Source: Ophiodon elongatus (lineage: Eukaryota; Chordata; Actinopteri; Perciformes; Hexagrammidae). From it: a stretch of 64,000 bases of DNA. Position 1 is the stretch's first letter; each line of letters begins with the position of its first letter. The translations under genes were made by a program, and so were the position numbers. The notes beneath the pieces are model-generated. The model searched no databases and was not told the DNA's origin. It was given only the letters and a program-made list of their open reading frames with translations. Below, one piece after another: positions 40,526 through 54,300 of the stretch. Location: positions 3,295,001-3,359,000 of the forward strand of contig JACSYO010001682.1 in the NCBI GenBank assembly GCA_016806645.1. Reading direction: 5' to 3'.

Positions 40526-42299
40526 GCTCTCTCTCTCTCTCTGGTGCCTGTCTCTGTGTTTACTCAGTGCTGTAAAGGAACTGAGGAGCTAGCCTGGCAT
40601 TAGACTCCTATTCGTGTTATATACTGTAGATATTACACTATATAATATATATTTGAGGATTAAGTATGTTTAAGTCTATGTATTTTTGCTCTAACATGTG
40701 TTTTGTTTGATTGCCTGTATGTTTGGGTGCTTTAGTCATTCCTTGGTTATGCAACAATTGTTAATTTTAAAGAGGTTGTTATTGTAAACCCTGAGATTTG
40801 ACATCCAGCCTCATTTATTATAAGAAGCTCCAGTTCTGCTTATGTAAACTGAATTCCTAGAAATAAAGTAGAACAAAGAGTGATGACGGTTCTGGTGTGA
40901 TGTAAGTTTTATAACTAACATATGCTGATATGGCTCACAGGGGATGTTGGTACTTAGTTCTCCTTGATTGGATTTTCATATATATCCCCTCAGCTCGAGT
41001 TCTTGCAGTTTTCACCTGACCAATGTTCTCCTTTGTCATAAGATCTATTCTAATGCAACACCTTATCATACTCAGCTGACACCCTGCCTTTGAAAAGTTG
41101 TAAACATGCAGAGCTACACATTCAGCTCAGCTTCAAGCCAAATAAGTTCATGAGGTGCAATAAAGTGGAACACTGCAGTGTGTAAATAACTCAAATAAAA
41201 TCAGCAAGCCTCAGAGATGCAGCTCTCCATAAAAAGCTACGTGTTTTTCTTTTTAATCAGCTGGAGAGGGGTGTTTTAAGCTTCAGGGATTTCAAGAGCA
41301 TGATAGCAGGCGCCTAAATTTGTTTTATTTTTGATTTTACTAGCAGACTAATTAAGCAACAACAGATTCCAAAGACTGAGCTCAAGTCTATTAAACACAC
41401 ACATCTAGTGCTGTATCTCAGTGGAGTCCAAAGAAACATACTACATAAAATTAGTAGAGCAAGCGTCTCAGTGTTTAGTGGTTGTTAGTGTCCAATTGGG
41501 TTTGGTGGAGCGACAACCTGAAACAGAGGAATTGAACAGTTGATTAGAAATGTGAGGAAAACAATGACAAATCAGTGTCTATGAAGTCACAACCTGCTGC
41601 GTTTCAATGCATGCTGTTCAGTGCAGCTGCATGATGCAGTGTGACGGAAACAGTGAGCACGGTACCTTTTTAAATGTAAAATAAAACATCTTGTTTTTAG
41701 TTACTGTTGATTCCCTATACATTTGGATTGTGCATGTTAAGAGAGTATTTGAACCATTATGTCTGTTTATTGTGTCACCATGTCAAATTAAGCCTCAACT
41801 GCTTTGTTTGCATACATGTTACAGTTATATGTAGTTTATGGTTTCTGTAAAGCAGTTTAGTTAGGTGATAAGACTCTGCAGCAGATAATCTTCTGCTTCT
41901 CTGAGTAGGAAAGTAAATAAGTCAGGGAGTAAGAACATACGTTTAAAGTAGTCTGTAAGGCCAGACTTAAACTTTAAATGCAGGCATTTTCCATACAGTT
42001 TATCATTTGGGGATAAGATTACTGATAAACAAACTTTTCACGGTATGTATAACCTTATTAACTTTAGATTTAGTATTTGCAGTGTTGGTACAGGTTTTAA
42101 AAGACAATCAAGTCAATCACATACTATCGACTGCATATTATGTGTTTATTGCATTTATTCATTTTATATGCAGGTCAGAGGGACTTAGAACTTTGGTTTT
42201 AGAGATGAAAGTCAGTTGACACATTCATTTAAATGCCTTCAACATCATTTCAGGAAACACACAGACACCCCAACAAGAGGCAGAAAACAGGTTCTATAG

Positions 42300-42358
<59 letters not shown>

Positions 42359-45300
42359 ATAAGCCATTCAGCCTCTCACAGCAAGAGCCTCACTTTGATG
42401 TCTGCCACATCAGACAAGGTCCACGCTTAGAAATCAAACAAAAGCCCCACCGCCGCCACTGCTGTCACTTCATTCGGACATTCCTGCAGCTGAGTTACAG
42501 CTTGAACTTCGCACACGCACAACCTTTCCCAGAGAAACACTTCAACATGACTGCAGCAGTGTAGAGACATTATTGTTTAACTCTCCATAAAATGACTAAA
42601 TAAACAAAAAGATTACACTTCTTTCTCCACAAACATCTGCCTTGTTTGAATTTGCAGTTTAAACATTTCAGCCAGTAAACTATAACTAAAATTCAACATC
42701 TCTGTTTAGAAATTATATTTATATTACATCGAGTGTAATTCTGTGGTTTAACAGTGATGTTTACTGTATGTAGCTACGGCTGCAGAACCGGGTGATGACT
42801 AAGCATTAACCCATAACAGCAGTTGGGTCGCATGCAGCGGTGTGAGCCTGGGTTCACGAACCCGTGCCAGACATGTGGTCTGAGTGATAATGGCACCATT
42901 CCCAGAGAATCACAACCAAATAGCTTTAATCAGTTTTCTTAAGATGGAGCCATATAGCAGACAATAACTTTAAACATTAATGCATCATTGTCAAATTAAT
43001 TTTAATATTAGCTGAAAAGCAAAGAGATCATATTCGCAATGACAGATTGGATGAGACACCATTGGTTTACCAAGGTCACATTTCCCATAAAACCTGTCTT
43101 CGCCCTCCTCCTCATCGGTGCTTTTGTCTTGAAGTTACTTGAAGTTACTTTTTTATTGGCCTTTTGCTCGTTCCGCCATCTACAGAACCAACAGCTTAAA
43201 CTCAAAAGGTCAAGAGACAAAATACTAATACTACAGACAAAATACTTTGCTCATCTCACACACGTTTTGTCTTTTAAACCAGTTGATAGTAATTGAGCTT
43301 AACTCCGGATATGAATCTAGCCTTTTGCAGTCATCCATTTAAAATTACATAATGGCTGCCTTTTGATGTGATCTCAAGAAAAGCAGGTTGTTGCCCGTCT
43401 GATTTCAAAGATCCTGTAATTTCATTCTCATTCACTGCTGGAAGACTTTTCGGTCTGCAGTTCACAAAAAGACCCTTTCTTCTTTATTTCCTTCCCTCCT
43501 TCCTGCCGTTGGCATGCCCTCAAAGTGAAGTGGGATGTGGGTTGGTTTTTGTCTGGTTGAAGGTGACTGGTATCGCTGTGTGTCTCTCTCTTACACGCAA
43601 ACACAGGAAAACGCTGACAGATGTGGTGTCCATATTTAACTTCATTATTCATTATCATTATTAGAGGGATATTGAAAATGGTTTGCTAAAAAAAGAGCTA
43701 ATAGAACTTGTATAGACAGAGCATTGGTAGCAGACACATGGTAAATTGGCTATTTTTAACTGAGTACCAGCTGTTTGAATATTTCTCCAGGTTGCTATGT
43801 TTCTCATCCTCCTTCCAGGTCAGATCACTTTCAGCTCTGGCTGGTCAGTTATGAAACCTGCACTAAATTGGATTTGTATTTTAGAGTTACATTACATGGT
43901 CTGCGAATGTTGAAGTAATTTCAGCTATTTTACAGAGACAAGTGAAGTTGTTCATGTCCAGGTATAACATTCATGGACGAATATGCAATGCACAATACCT
44001 GTGCCAACTATCCGTGCCAGTACAGGAAGTCGTTTACGTAGCAAAGTAGAAAAAGTAGAGGTGTAACCTTGCTGTGCCAAACTCATGTCCAATAACATGC
44101 AACATGTCCAAATTGTATTTCAGATACAACCAAGCACAATTTCCCAGCCGCTAAGCCCCTAACTGTTCAGAAGGGTCATTCCAGGTGCTCCACAGACCAG
44201 ACCCAACTCACAAGAATGTTTGCTCTGGCTTTTTTATTTGTTCTGTGTTTGGGTTGGATAACTGAGAGATCACGGTATGTTTGCAGAAGCTTTATTCCAG
44301 CAAGATGTTCTGGTTAAAGTAAAGTGAAAAACGTCTCCATTTCACTCGCTTATCCTTTCTGATAAATGTCTGTCTGGAGGTCAATATCAAAAGAGGAGGA
44401 AGCCGGTAGAGGCTCTGAAGTTGTGTCAGAAATCTATCAGCCATGTCTGACTCTCATGGAGGTCTAGTGATGAAAGACCTGTGCACAAATAATGTGTTTT
44501 GCTCATTTATGCTTCTCTATTGTGGTGTATTCAGGGGTTATAGCACAAATTGTACAGCGTAAGGGTTAATTTATAGTCGAGCATTCTAGATGATGGCTAA
44601 ATGGACACATACAGTATAATCAAAGTAATTATGTTTACATTCTTTCATCCATTTTGTGAGCCCCAGTTTTAGTGAGGTCAGGGTTTGCTTGCACTGACAA
44701 TGTTTCTCGATCACAAAATACAAAAGAAGAAGAATATGCATTTTTTAAAACACTTCATCTTCTCTTTTATGTTGTCAAACACTACCACACACAAAGAAGC
44801 TCTAACTGACCAATCAACGTAAGTGTGGTCTCTAAATATAGCACTGACATTTTTCAGGAGGTCCTCGAAAAGTCTGATTTGTGTCCGATTCTACGATGCA
44901 ACAATCCTGCCCGACGTGTTTTGTCATTCAAGAGATTTCTTCTTTGCTAACGGTACAATGAACTCAAAGAAACAACATTTACATTTACATACGAGGCCAT
45001 GCTGCTTGTGCAGAGTATGCATTAAGAGTCTGTTTGAGGACGGTGCAAACACGAGTAGAGACAATTCTGTCTTTAATGATGGTTTTTGCTGAATGTTTTA
45101 AGCCGGAGAGAAAATGGGCTTTGTATACTGACACTTAATAAAACAAAGTTGTGCAAACAAAAGTTCAATTTATAAAACAAAGTTGTTTTTTTAATCAAAC
45201 GTTTTGTGAAAAATAATAGAAAAAGTTCATATTTAACGAATAAAGACATATTCCATGGACATGTTCCACACATGTGCAGTCTTGAACCCTCGCAGACATA

Positions 45301-48300
45301 TAGATGATTGAATTTAAGTCACCCAAACCCAGCCCTTCTAGCTATTTGAACTTTACCCCTCCAGTTCTCAGTGGAGGGTTTTGTCTGGTAGTTTGGGATT
45401 TATTTGCAATCACTGCTGATGTAGACTTCTCAGGCCAACTGTCATATTATAGTCTACACAAAAGAAACTTGACTTTACACGTCTGTTTGTAATGGAAGGT
45501 TCCCTTTAAAGCCAAATGATGCTGCTTTCTGTACTTGGCAACACACATACAGCTTACGCAGGTAAACACTTACTTCTATTAGGTAGCTTTATTAAAAAGC
45601 CTGTGAGAGCTGAAAAGGGAGATTAGTAACCATGGGTGTGAGGCCTGGCGGCAGAGCACTGCAGGATATTTGACTTGTACAACATTTTTAAAATGAGACA
45701 GGGGTCAGAGGGATAGACCGGGTTAAGAGTGTAGTTATTAACACACACAAACAATCCTTATACCATCTCCTGTGCTTTCTGAAACTAATAGAGAACCAGT
45801 AAGAATGTGTGTAAATGGAAACATGTACAGATCCCAACCACATTCATACCGATGATGACCTAATTACCTTATTAAATCATACTAGATTAGAAGAAACCAT
45901 AATGATCCCATCAAAGAAACCCAGGATGAATATTAAGCACATGGAGTTCATAAGGCATAACACAAAAGGAAATAAACACAAGAGAGTGTCAACTTAAAGA
46001 CATACCGTCAACACAGAAATATGACGATGGGTAAGCTTGTAAAGTAAGTAACAAAAGCTTGCTTCTTAATGTTACTGCACCAGACTTGCAGGAAAATCAT
46101 AATGAACTGTATATAAGACAGTATACATGACTCTATACATATGTAAACTATTATCAAGAGACCAAAAACATTGAACCAAAACCCAGCAATCAGAAAACCA
46201 AAACCGAGAAACCAGAAAACAAAAATATTCAATTAACAATCCATCCATCCATCCATTCCATCCATGGATGGATAAATATTCAATTAACAACTTTAAGAAA
46301 TATATTTTTGCGATGAACAAATACATTTTTGTATCTGCTGGTTTTTATTTTAAAGAACGTAAAAGTGAACATAGATGTATTGTATGATACGTGTGTGTAA
46401 TGTGTAGTTTGACAACAAAGAAATTTGGATGCCGGGGAGAGGAAATATTTCATGGGTACTCTTTTTACTGCCGCCTGATAAATGAAGGCACCATGTTGTC
46501 TTTGGCTATGCCCACAGAGGAATGCAGCTCTGATAGACTTCCCTCTGTCTTCTCTGTCTGCCCTTGCCATGACACTGTCCAGCCTTTTCTGTTTGAGTGT
46601 GTGTGTGGGCGTGTTTTACCCATGTTGTGGGGACATAAATCCGTTCACACAGTCACATTGCGCGGGCTTGCCTTCCTTATGTGGACAAAAGGCATATCCC
46701 CATAACGTAAATTATTACATTTTAGGGTGAAGGCTTGGTTTAAGTTGAGGGCAAGGTTAGGTTTAGGTTAAGGTTGGAGTATGGGTTAAGATTAGGCTGG
46801 TAGCAGTTAGGGTTAGGGCGAAAGATTAAAATTGGGTTGAGGTTCATGTTAAATGCACTGTAAAGAAGCTAACAAATTAAGACTAAGTCTAAGGAAAGTC
46901 CTCACAAGTATATCAAGATACGTTTTGTGTATGTGCGAAAGAAAGAGCTTCAGAGAGAACATCGGACTGAAATACAAAGAGTCTTTGTGCAATAAATAGA
47001 CAGCCATCCAGATCCCATCTTTCTAAGGTTGAATGAACTGCACATGAAAATGTACACTAGAAACATTTACACACCATGATCTTTTTATCTAGCTTTAACC
47101 AAGTCGTTGTTTTGCCAAAACATAACTTATTGTTTCACAATGTGAACCATGTGACATTGTGTGCAAGCGTGCTATGAAGCTGATATTCAATGTATTTATA
47201 AAAACGTATTTCTGGTTCAGAATCCGCAACATTTAACGTATCTTGTTGTTTGCAGAAAAGTACAATGGCAAAAAAGATTCTGGCAACTAGTTTGGGAGAC
47301 GCTTTTACAGACTTTAGTGTCAGTTCACGATAGTATATTGGTCATTTAAAATTATTCATATCTACCAAGTAAGTGGTTAGCTTTTGCGCTGTCCTTTTAG
47401 GTCATGTTTACTGAAAGTGCTAACCATGTTGAATACAGATAAAACGCTGCAAGTAATATGAATCTACTGCTAGCGTAGAACGACCTTGTGAGGACTGAAC
47501 AAACCATTCTGAATCCATTCAGAACGGTCATGGATTCAGAACGCTGAAGTCCAGCTGTCGCGTTGGACCGCTCTTCCAACATTTGATGCATGAATGTCCT
47601 CTACTCCAAAGAGGAATCCAAAGACCATGAAGCTGTAAATTTGGGACTAATCTGTTTTGAGTATTGCTGCCATTATTGCCCGAATGTGTGTGTGAAATAA
47701 AGAGGAAAGAATAGGAGCTGAATGGAAAAATCACAATGACTTGAGATGACTTTCCCATCCGACAGAGCTGAGCTGAGAGGTTTGAAATGGATTCGTCAGA
47801 CATGTGTATCTTCTTTCAGTCAATTTCTCATCATCTCTTGTTGTAACTCAATAGCAGTCTGACATTATGAGGGTTGATGACAGAAGGAGAAGTGCAATTA
47901 CAGCTATCTGGCATATGTCTATTCCCTACTGTTTTTATACATTTTAACCCGCTGCAGTTTGATTTACAGTTCAAGACTCCTTTGCCTGCTTCTCTAAACA
48001 TTAATATTTTAATAAATGTACATTTATGGTCATTTCAACTTTGTTGAATGGCTAAAAATATCCCAACTTTGCCCGAATAAATGACAATTGCTCCGTATCT
48101 GCTGTATCTTTCAGCAACTTTATGAAGTGTAAATATATCACTTTCTGCTGCCCCCAAATGGCCAAAACAATTCATTATTACTGCTTTAGGAATTATGGTG
48201 TAAATAGAAAAGCCTTAAATCTCCATGCTGTGGTCTGGTTGATTGTATATGCAGAGCTCTCCATGTTAACAAAGCTGCAGTTCAACAGACATCAATTAGT

Positions 48301-51300
48301 GGAAAGGGATTTCTAATGTTGATTGATAATTCCTTTAGGCCGTGTAACCAGGGGAAACAAAGTGAGACATGAGGAGGAAAATCTGTTCAAATGCGTTCTG
48401 GCAACAAGATATGCTAATAAGTTTACATGTCTTCACTCTAATAGCACACAGTTGTCCTGAACTGTGAGAATCCACAGCCCCCAAATAGTTTGTGGTTAAG
48501 AAATGCAATTCTGCACCTTGAATTGAAAACCACACTGCGGTTCCCTTGACAGATTTCAGAAAATTTGGAAACCATTCTTGGATTACATGAACACTAAACT
48601 CTGTGCCACCGCTCCATCTGTAACTTTTAAAGTATCCTTACAAGATTATCGAACAGAAATGTTGTATCCACGTATGTTTGGTCACTCTTGGGAAAACTGC
48701 TTTTCAACATTTCATAAACTAAGTTAAAAAGTCCAGATTTCATGCTGACCACATTAGATGTTTTGTTCATTAGGAAAGGGTTTCAAGAAATCCAAAGTGA
48801 TGCTGTCCCCCTCATCTTCTCCTCATCTTTCTTGTTTTCATCCTTCTTCTTCTTAACCTTTCTGACCTTCTTATGCCAAGCTCAAACAACACAATATTTC
48901 ATCTGTTACAATGGTCACTGTCAAATTAGACAATTGTTGACTTATACAGTCTTGGTGTGACTCAGAGAGACATTACAAAGTTTACCAACTTTCACAACAC
49001 TTGTGATGTCATCGGGGAGGAGGTGCTAAGTGGAGACTTACAGGAACAAGAATTAACATTTAATTGCAGTGTGTATGAAACAAAAAAAACAATAACTATG
49101 ATGTTTTCTCTGTTGCACAATTCCTCCTCACAGCATCAACAACATAATTCCCCTTTTGCTTCGCCATGTTTACGGTTGTGCCAGGAGGAGCGTTAATAGT
49201 GCTCCTATTGGCCAAGTATGAGGGAACACGTCGCAAAAAATCAAACATGCTAGTCTTTCTGTCGGGATGTTTTGTGGTGTCTCAGATGTACAGTGTACTA
49301 CACGGGATACACACAATCGAATTTTCGTCATGACGCCCACTTTTGTACCTGATCCAGTTGAGACACCCTATGTCTGTAAAATTGGGCTGATAAAGTCTTA
49401 ACCGGGCATAAAGGTTTGCCTTGTTTAAAACACTCGCAGTAATTGCGAGTAGGCAAGTGCCTGCTTGTATGATGTATGTAATAGTAACTGCCGCACTGCC
49501 CAAGTGCCGTTAAGACTGCAAGCATGAGTAGGTTTATTGTGCTTGGTTAACAAGGCAAGCTCAGATACCGTGACAGTTTTACTCAATTTCCACAAAAGGA
49601 ACAAAAAAGTAGGATCAAGCATACAGCATTACGGTCACAATCAAGTGACTGTGAAAAATGAGCTGAAAGGAGTAAAACAATAAATTAAGGAACTAAAAAG
49701 TTATTTAGAATAAGATTGGTCTACTATATGTTCTTCGTTTCTTCTTCATTCTAAAGCACCAGTCCTGCTAAGAAACTCCATTCAAGGTTCTGGTTGAGCT
49801 ATAATTTGTGTGTTCACCAATGCTGACAGACCATCATTTAGCAATTAAGCGCTCTTTGTAGTGGAGAGATTTGGGCTTATTTAGTTTTTCAGGTCATTAG
49901 GAATAAACCTAACACACATAATGAGCGGGAATTGAGATGGTTTGTTTGCAGCACTGTGGCTTTGCAGCAATTGTCTTTGCTCTGAAGTCATGCACACGTT
50001 TCTTGGTATTGAAGCTCGCGCGTAAAGCCAGACACAAACAGATGTGGATACAGAAACGTTCAGAGACTTTGTGATATGGGACTGTTCGCGGCATAACGGT
50101 GTCGGAGAGCATGTAGCATGTGTGAAGGGAATTATCTGCTTCCCCTCATTTCCCAAGCTATTCCCTTTTTTCTCCATTTGAGGAGTTCTGCACACATTGG
50201 TCCCTGCTGTCCCGCAGAGAGAATGTCGTCATGGCGTAACGCTGAGGATCTGGTTTCAAAATATCTCCCAGGCTATCGAGTCGTTACCATGCAACTTGCT
50301 CTCAACATAACATGAAACCGAGGAGCTTTTTCTCATTAGGGACAGCGGAGAACAGAGAAGAAGGAAAAGTGGCCTTTATGCCACAGCCAAAAACAAGACG
50401 AGTAAGATTCATCAGTTATATGTTAACTGTTGGCAAATGTGATGTAACAGCTAAATAAACATGTGTATAATTCAGATCATGTTGTCCCCAAACTCTCCAC
50501 AAACTCTTAAAGGAAAACATGTTATACCTCTGTTTCTTTCAGAGTTGTGTGTTTACAATTTGTCTTCAAAAAGTCGCTCTAATTGAATGTATATTTAAGG
50601 CTAAATGAGCTTATTACACATTATAACAAGTAGATGATTTCATAATTAGAGACAAACCAAGATCAAACTTTTTGTCATTTTAATGGATAGGTAAACAAAG
50701 AAATTAGTACTCAGACCCTTTACTTAAGTAAAAGTAACAATACTACAATGTAAAAATATGTAAATAAGTAAAAGTTTGTTCTAGTCGGGTCTCCTCCAAA
50801 AAGTCACAAGATAAGTTTTTATACTTCAATCCTCACTTTTTTAAAATAACAAACTATGTTTAATCTTCAACAGTGTGTTGTATTTACCAAGCTCATCATA
50901 TATTTTCTAAATTAACTAGAAGTATAGTTGTATAGTTTAGGAGAGTAAAATGAACAATATTTCTCTATACAGTAGGTATAAACTGGTATAAAAGTACCTA
51001 AAAATTGTACTTAAGTAGTTCTCGAGTAGAATGCAGTTATCGTAGTTACTTTCCATCACTGGGAATCTATACGTCATATCTTTTTATTTAAAAACACTCT
51101 GGGCTAATTCTCTCTCTCCTGCAAGTATTGGATGAACATCAACATGAAGAGGCCAACTTCAACATCAGTCAAAACGAAGACAGAATTTCCACAATATGCC
51201 GTCAGTAAACACCGAGAACCTCACAGTGAGCCAACTCTGGAAACTAGTTTTGAAGTCATCAAAATATTTAGGTCATAATTTAACATTTTTGCAAGAATAG

Positions 51301-54300
51301 ACTATCAAAATTAGAGCAAGCGACTTAATCAACATCTGCTCTGCGTTAAACTGCTGGCTGGGTCCAAGCTGACAGTAGTGATTGATAGTAAATGATACTC
51401 GATTTGGGGACCGAGGGATCAGTGAATCAACAACCAGAACAAATCTCTCACTCTCTTTTCTTTCTCTTTCCCTCCCCAGTCTCTCGTTCCCAGGTGTCTT
51501 CTAAGCGGCAGGAGGTGCTGATGGAGAACGTGACCCGGATGTCTGAGCGCTCTCGGATGCTCCAGCCGACCCTGGGCGAGGCGTCCACTCAGGCCGACCT
51601 GCTGGAGAACATCTGGAAACTGGAGAATCTCTTCCAGAACCACAGCGACTGGCTGCAGAGGCTGGAGATCCTCATCAAGGTGCAACAGAGGACTGACAAA
51701 GGGCAAAACAAGAGCTTCTCCAAAGCAGGGTTTTAGGCCTGGGAAGGGTTCCAGGACATGGATAAAGTATTCAGTGACAGTGAAGTCTAGATATGTAGAG
51801 TTTTAGATACTAAATGCACTCTCTAGAAATGTGCTTTTTATTAAGACTCAACAATCAGTGCCGTTTCACTGTGACCTTCAAGTTTGTACTTATCTTTATA
51901 AGTGGCACTTTTGATGAATTACTGTGATAGTTTGAAGTTATTTCGCCCACAGAGCCTGGAGGTGGAGCTGAGGAGCAGCCAGGCTCACTCTCTTCAGTCA
52001 GAGGGCTACCTGGTGCAGCTGGACGACAGGTTGTCCTCCCTAAGCAGCTCCACCGGCAGGAACCTGACGGGCTTGAGTGCGGAGATGTCCCGAGCCTCCA
52101 CCTGGCTCCACGACCAGGACCTCCTGTTCAGGTACACATTTATTTTACAGTGAAAATCCTCATTTCCAAAGCATGGAAGTGTAATATAATAAATTGAATT
52201 AGAGGAATAAAGTTCTATTTGTTTCTGTTGATTTATCTGTCAGGGAAACCTCAGGACAGGTGAGCAGGCTGAGAGAGAAACTGGATGAGGTCAATTGGAC
52301 GGTGGGAGCTGTCAATCACACCTTCAGCAATGACATCAGTATTCACCACCTGAAGATACAAGACTTGCAGGTTCATCGCAGTTTACACAAAAATGTCCCA
52401 TAAATTCAATGTGACAACGTTCTGAAAGCTCAAAGTTAACATTTATAAAATACAGTGCTTGCACTGACTGCAGCAAAGTGACCAGCTACTGCAACTGTTA
52501 ACACTCCCTCTGCCTGTACTCCTGCTGCTCAGATCCAGATCAGCAACATAACAGAGGACACCAGCAGTTTATGGGTGACCCACGTCCACACGGAGGCTCA
52601 GCTGAGGAACGAGATGGAAATCCTCAACACAATCACAGAGGACCTCCGCCTGAAGGACTGGGAGCACTCACTGGCCCTGAAGAACCTCACCATATTTGAA
52701 GGTCAGCGAAGAAAAAATATCAGATTTCAGCCCTGAGTGCAAAAGAGCCCCTCACTTTGGCCCAAATGTTCCCCCTAAGTGCATTTGAGGTTCACTTTAG
52801 TGCTCCTGTCCAGTAAGCAATGATTATGTAATGTGCAGGTCAAAAGGCATCAAGATGTTGAAGTTTGAACTGGGCTAAACTGATTTGAGAGATGAAGTTT
52901 GATCATGACCAAAAAGAGACTTCATGGATAACATGCATGTCTGCAAAATACCCACATTAAGGACGAAGAATATTCATTTCATTGAGTGAAATTTACAAAA
53001 CAAGACATCTACACGTTTGTTTTTGCAACTAACAAGAGTAGGAATACATGAGAACTTGAGAATTTAAAACTCTTAGTGTAATGAATCCCTCGAGGTGGAA
53101 CTTTGTTCTCCAAAAAGATCATTTACAAAAGTGGGGCTGAGCCAATATATGTTTGCATCGTGATTAGATGCAAGTGACCGTAGCATTCTAACATGATTTT
53201 ACACCGTGGGATTAGTACCCCGGGGTATTGAGCAACTCCGAATGTTCTTCCTCCAATCTGTTCAGATCTGATTAGTCCCGACGTGGTACGACTCTAGCTG
53301 CCAGGGTACCAAATGACTTCCTCGGCTTGTTAAAATCAGAATACGTACGCTATGACGTAATGCTGGCAAGGGACGCGGCCCGAGCTGATTGATGGCAACT
53401 CAAACCGAACAAGACCCCTGATCTCGCGTCTGCTTCACATGTGGGTGGGATGCTGTTTCTCCTGAGCCTGGAAACAATTGTGGGTTAAATTTAGACTCTA
53501 CGTCCAGAGTGAAAACTCAACCACTCAGCTCTGTCATTAGTTTTAGCTCCGCGGCACAGTTGTTTGTTGTTAGCTCGCAGGCACCTTAGCCAAGAATTGT
53601 TTTACATTTCAATCCATGTTTATATTCATCTGTTCTGTTACCTTATCGTGCCTCCTTTTCTCCGTCCTCTCCTCTCTTTTCTTAATATTCAGTTCATCTG
53701 CCTTTAATTCCTTTGTGACTCACGCTGGGATATTCATGCCACACATGCTGTATTAATGATAAAGACACATGAGAAGCTGTTTTAAAATGTTGCCTGGAGT
53801 CTTTTACCTCTCCAGGTGGTAAATTATTGTACAACATGGTATTATTTACAGTAACATGCACCCACTAAGGGAACATTTATCAGGCAATTTTAGTTACAAC
53901 TTAAATATTGTATTGTATTATATTATATTGTATGAGGTTATCCTCAATTAGTGTCTTATCAGTGACTTAACATTTAGGTTTTCAAAGGTCAATGCCAGTA
54001 TTTTGGAGATTTGTGTTATAGATAAAGCTAGCTAGCTAAACGGTCCGAATTTTTTCACATATTTAGTTCTTTCTTCAAAATGTATTTATTGTTTAAAGGC
54101 AACACATGGAGTGTCTGACCTCTAGTAGCGTGATACACAGCCCTGCCGCTGGTTTCACACTATCCCACAGTGGCAGTAATGAGACAAGAAACACAGCAGT
54201 GTGCCAACAAAGGCAGTGAAGAAGACTGCAAGCGTTACGACTTGTGGAACCACAGGCAAAAAACAGGACTCAAACGCACAACCCAGACAGCAGGATAAGG

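Larger units (their letters stand above)
29818..51479 (+). other. scara5: scara5 large intron (21.7 kb)
   Basis: Between the transmembrane and first stalk exon, phase 1. Rich in microsatellites and dispersed repeats. The 195-codon frame at 30977-31564 is discussed in the findings. No exon of scara5 or of a nested gene could be supported. Confidence 0.85.

Noticed and set aside
42840..42880. Palindromic gggttcacgaaccc resembling a tRNA T-arm
   Set aside because: No acceptor stem or other arms can be drawn around it.
51419..51706. 95-codon antisense frame over a stalk exon
   Set aside because: Shadow of the GC-rich coding exon on the other strand.
51392..51736. Single-exon reading of the first stalk segment, including flanks
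   Set aside because: The frame continues through the acceptor at 51479 and the donor at 51680. The spliced version fits the family.
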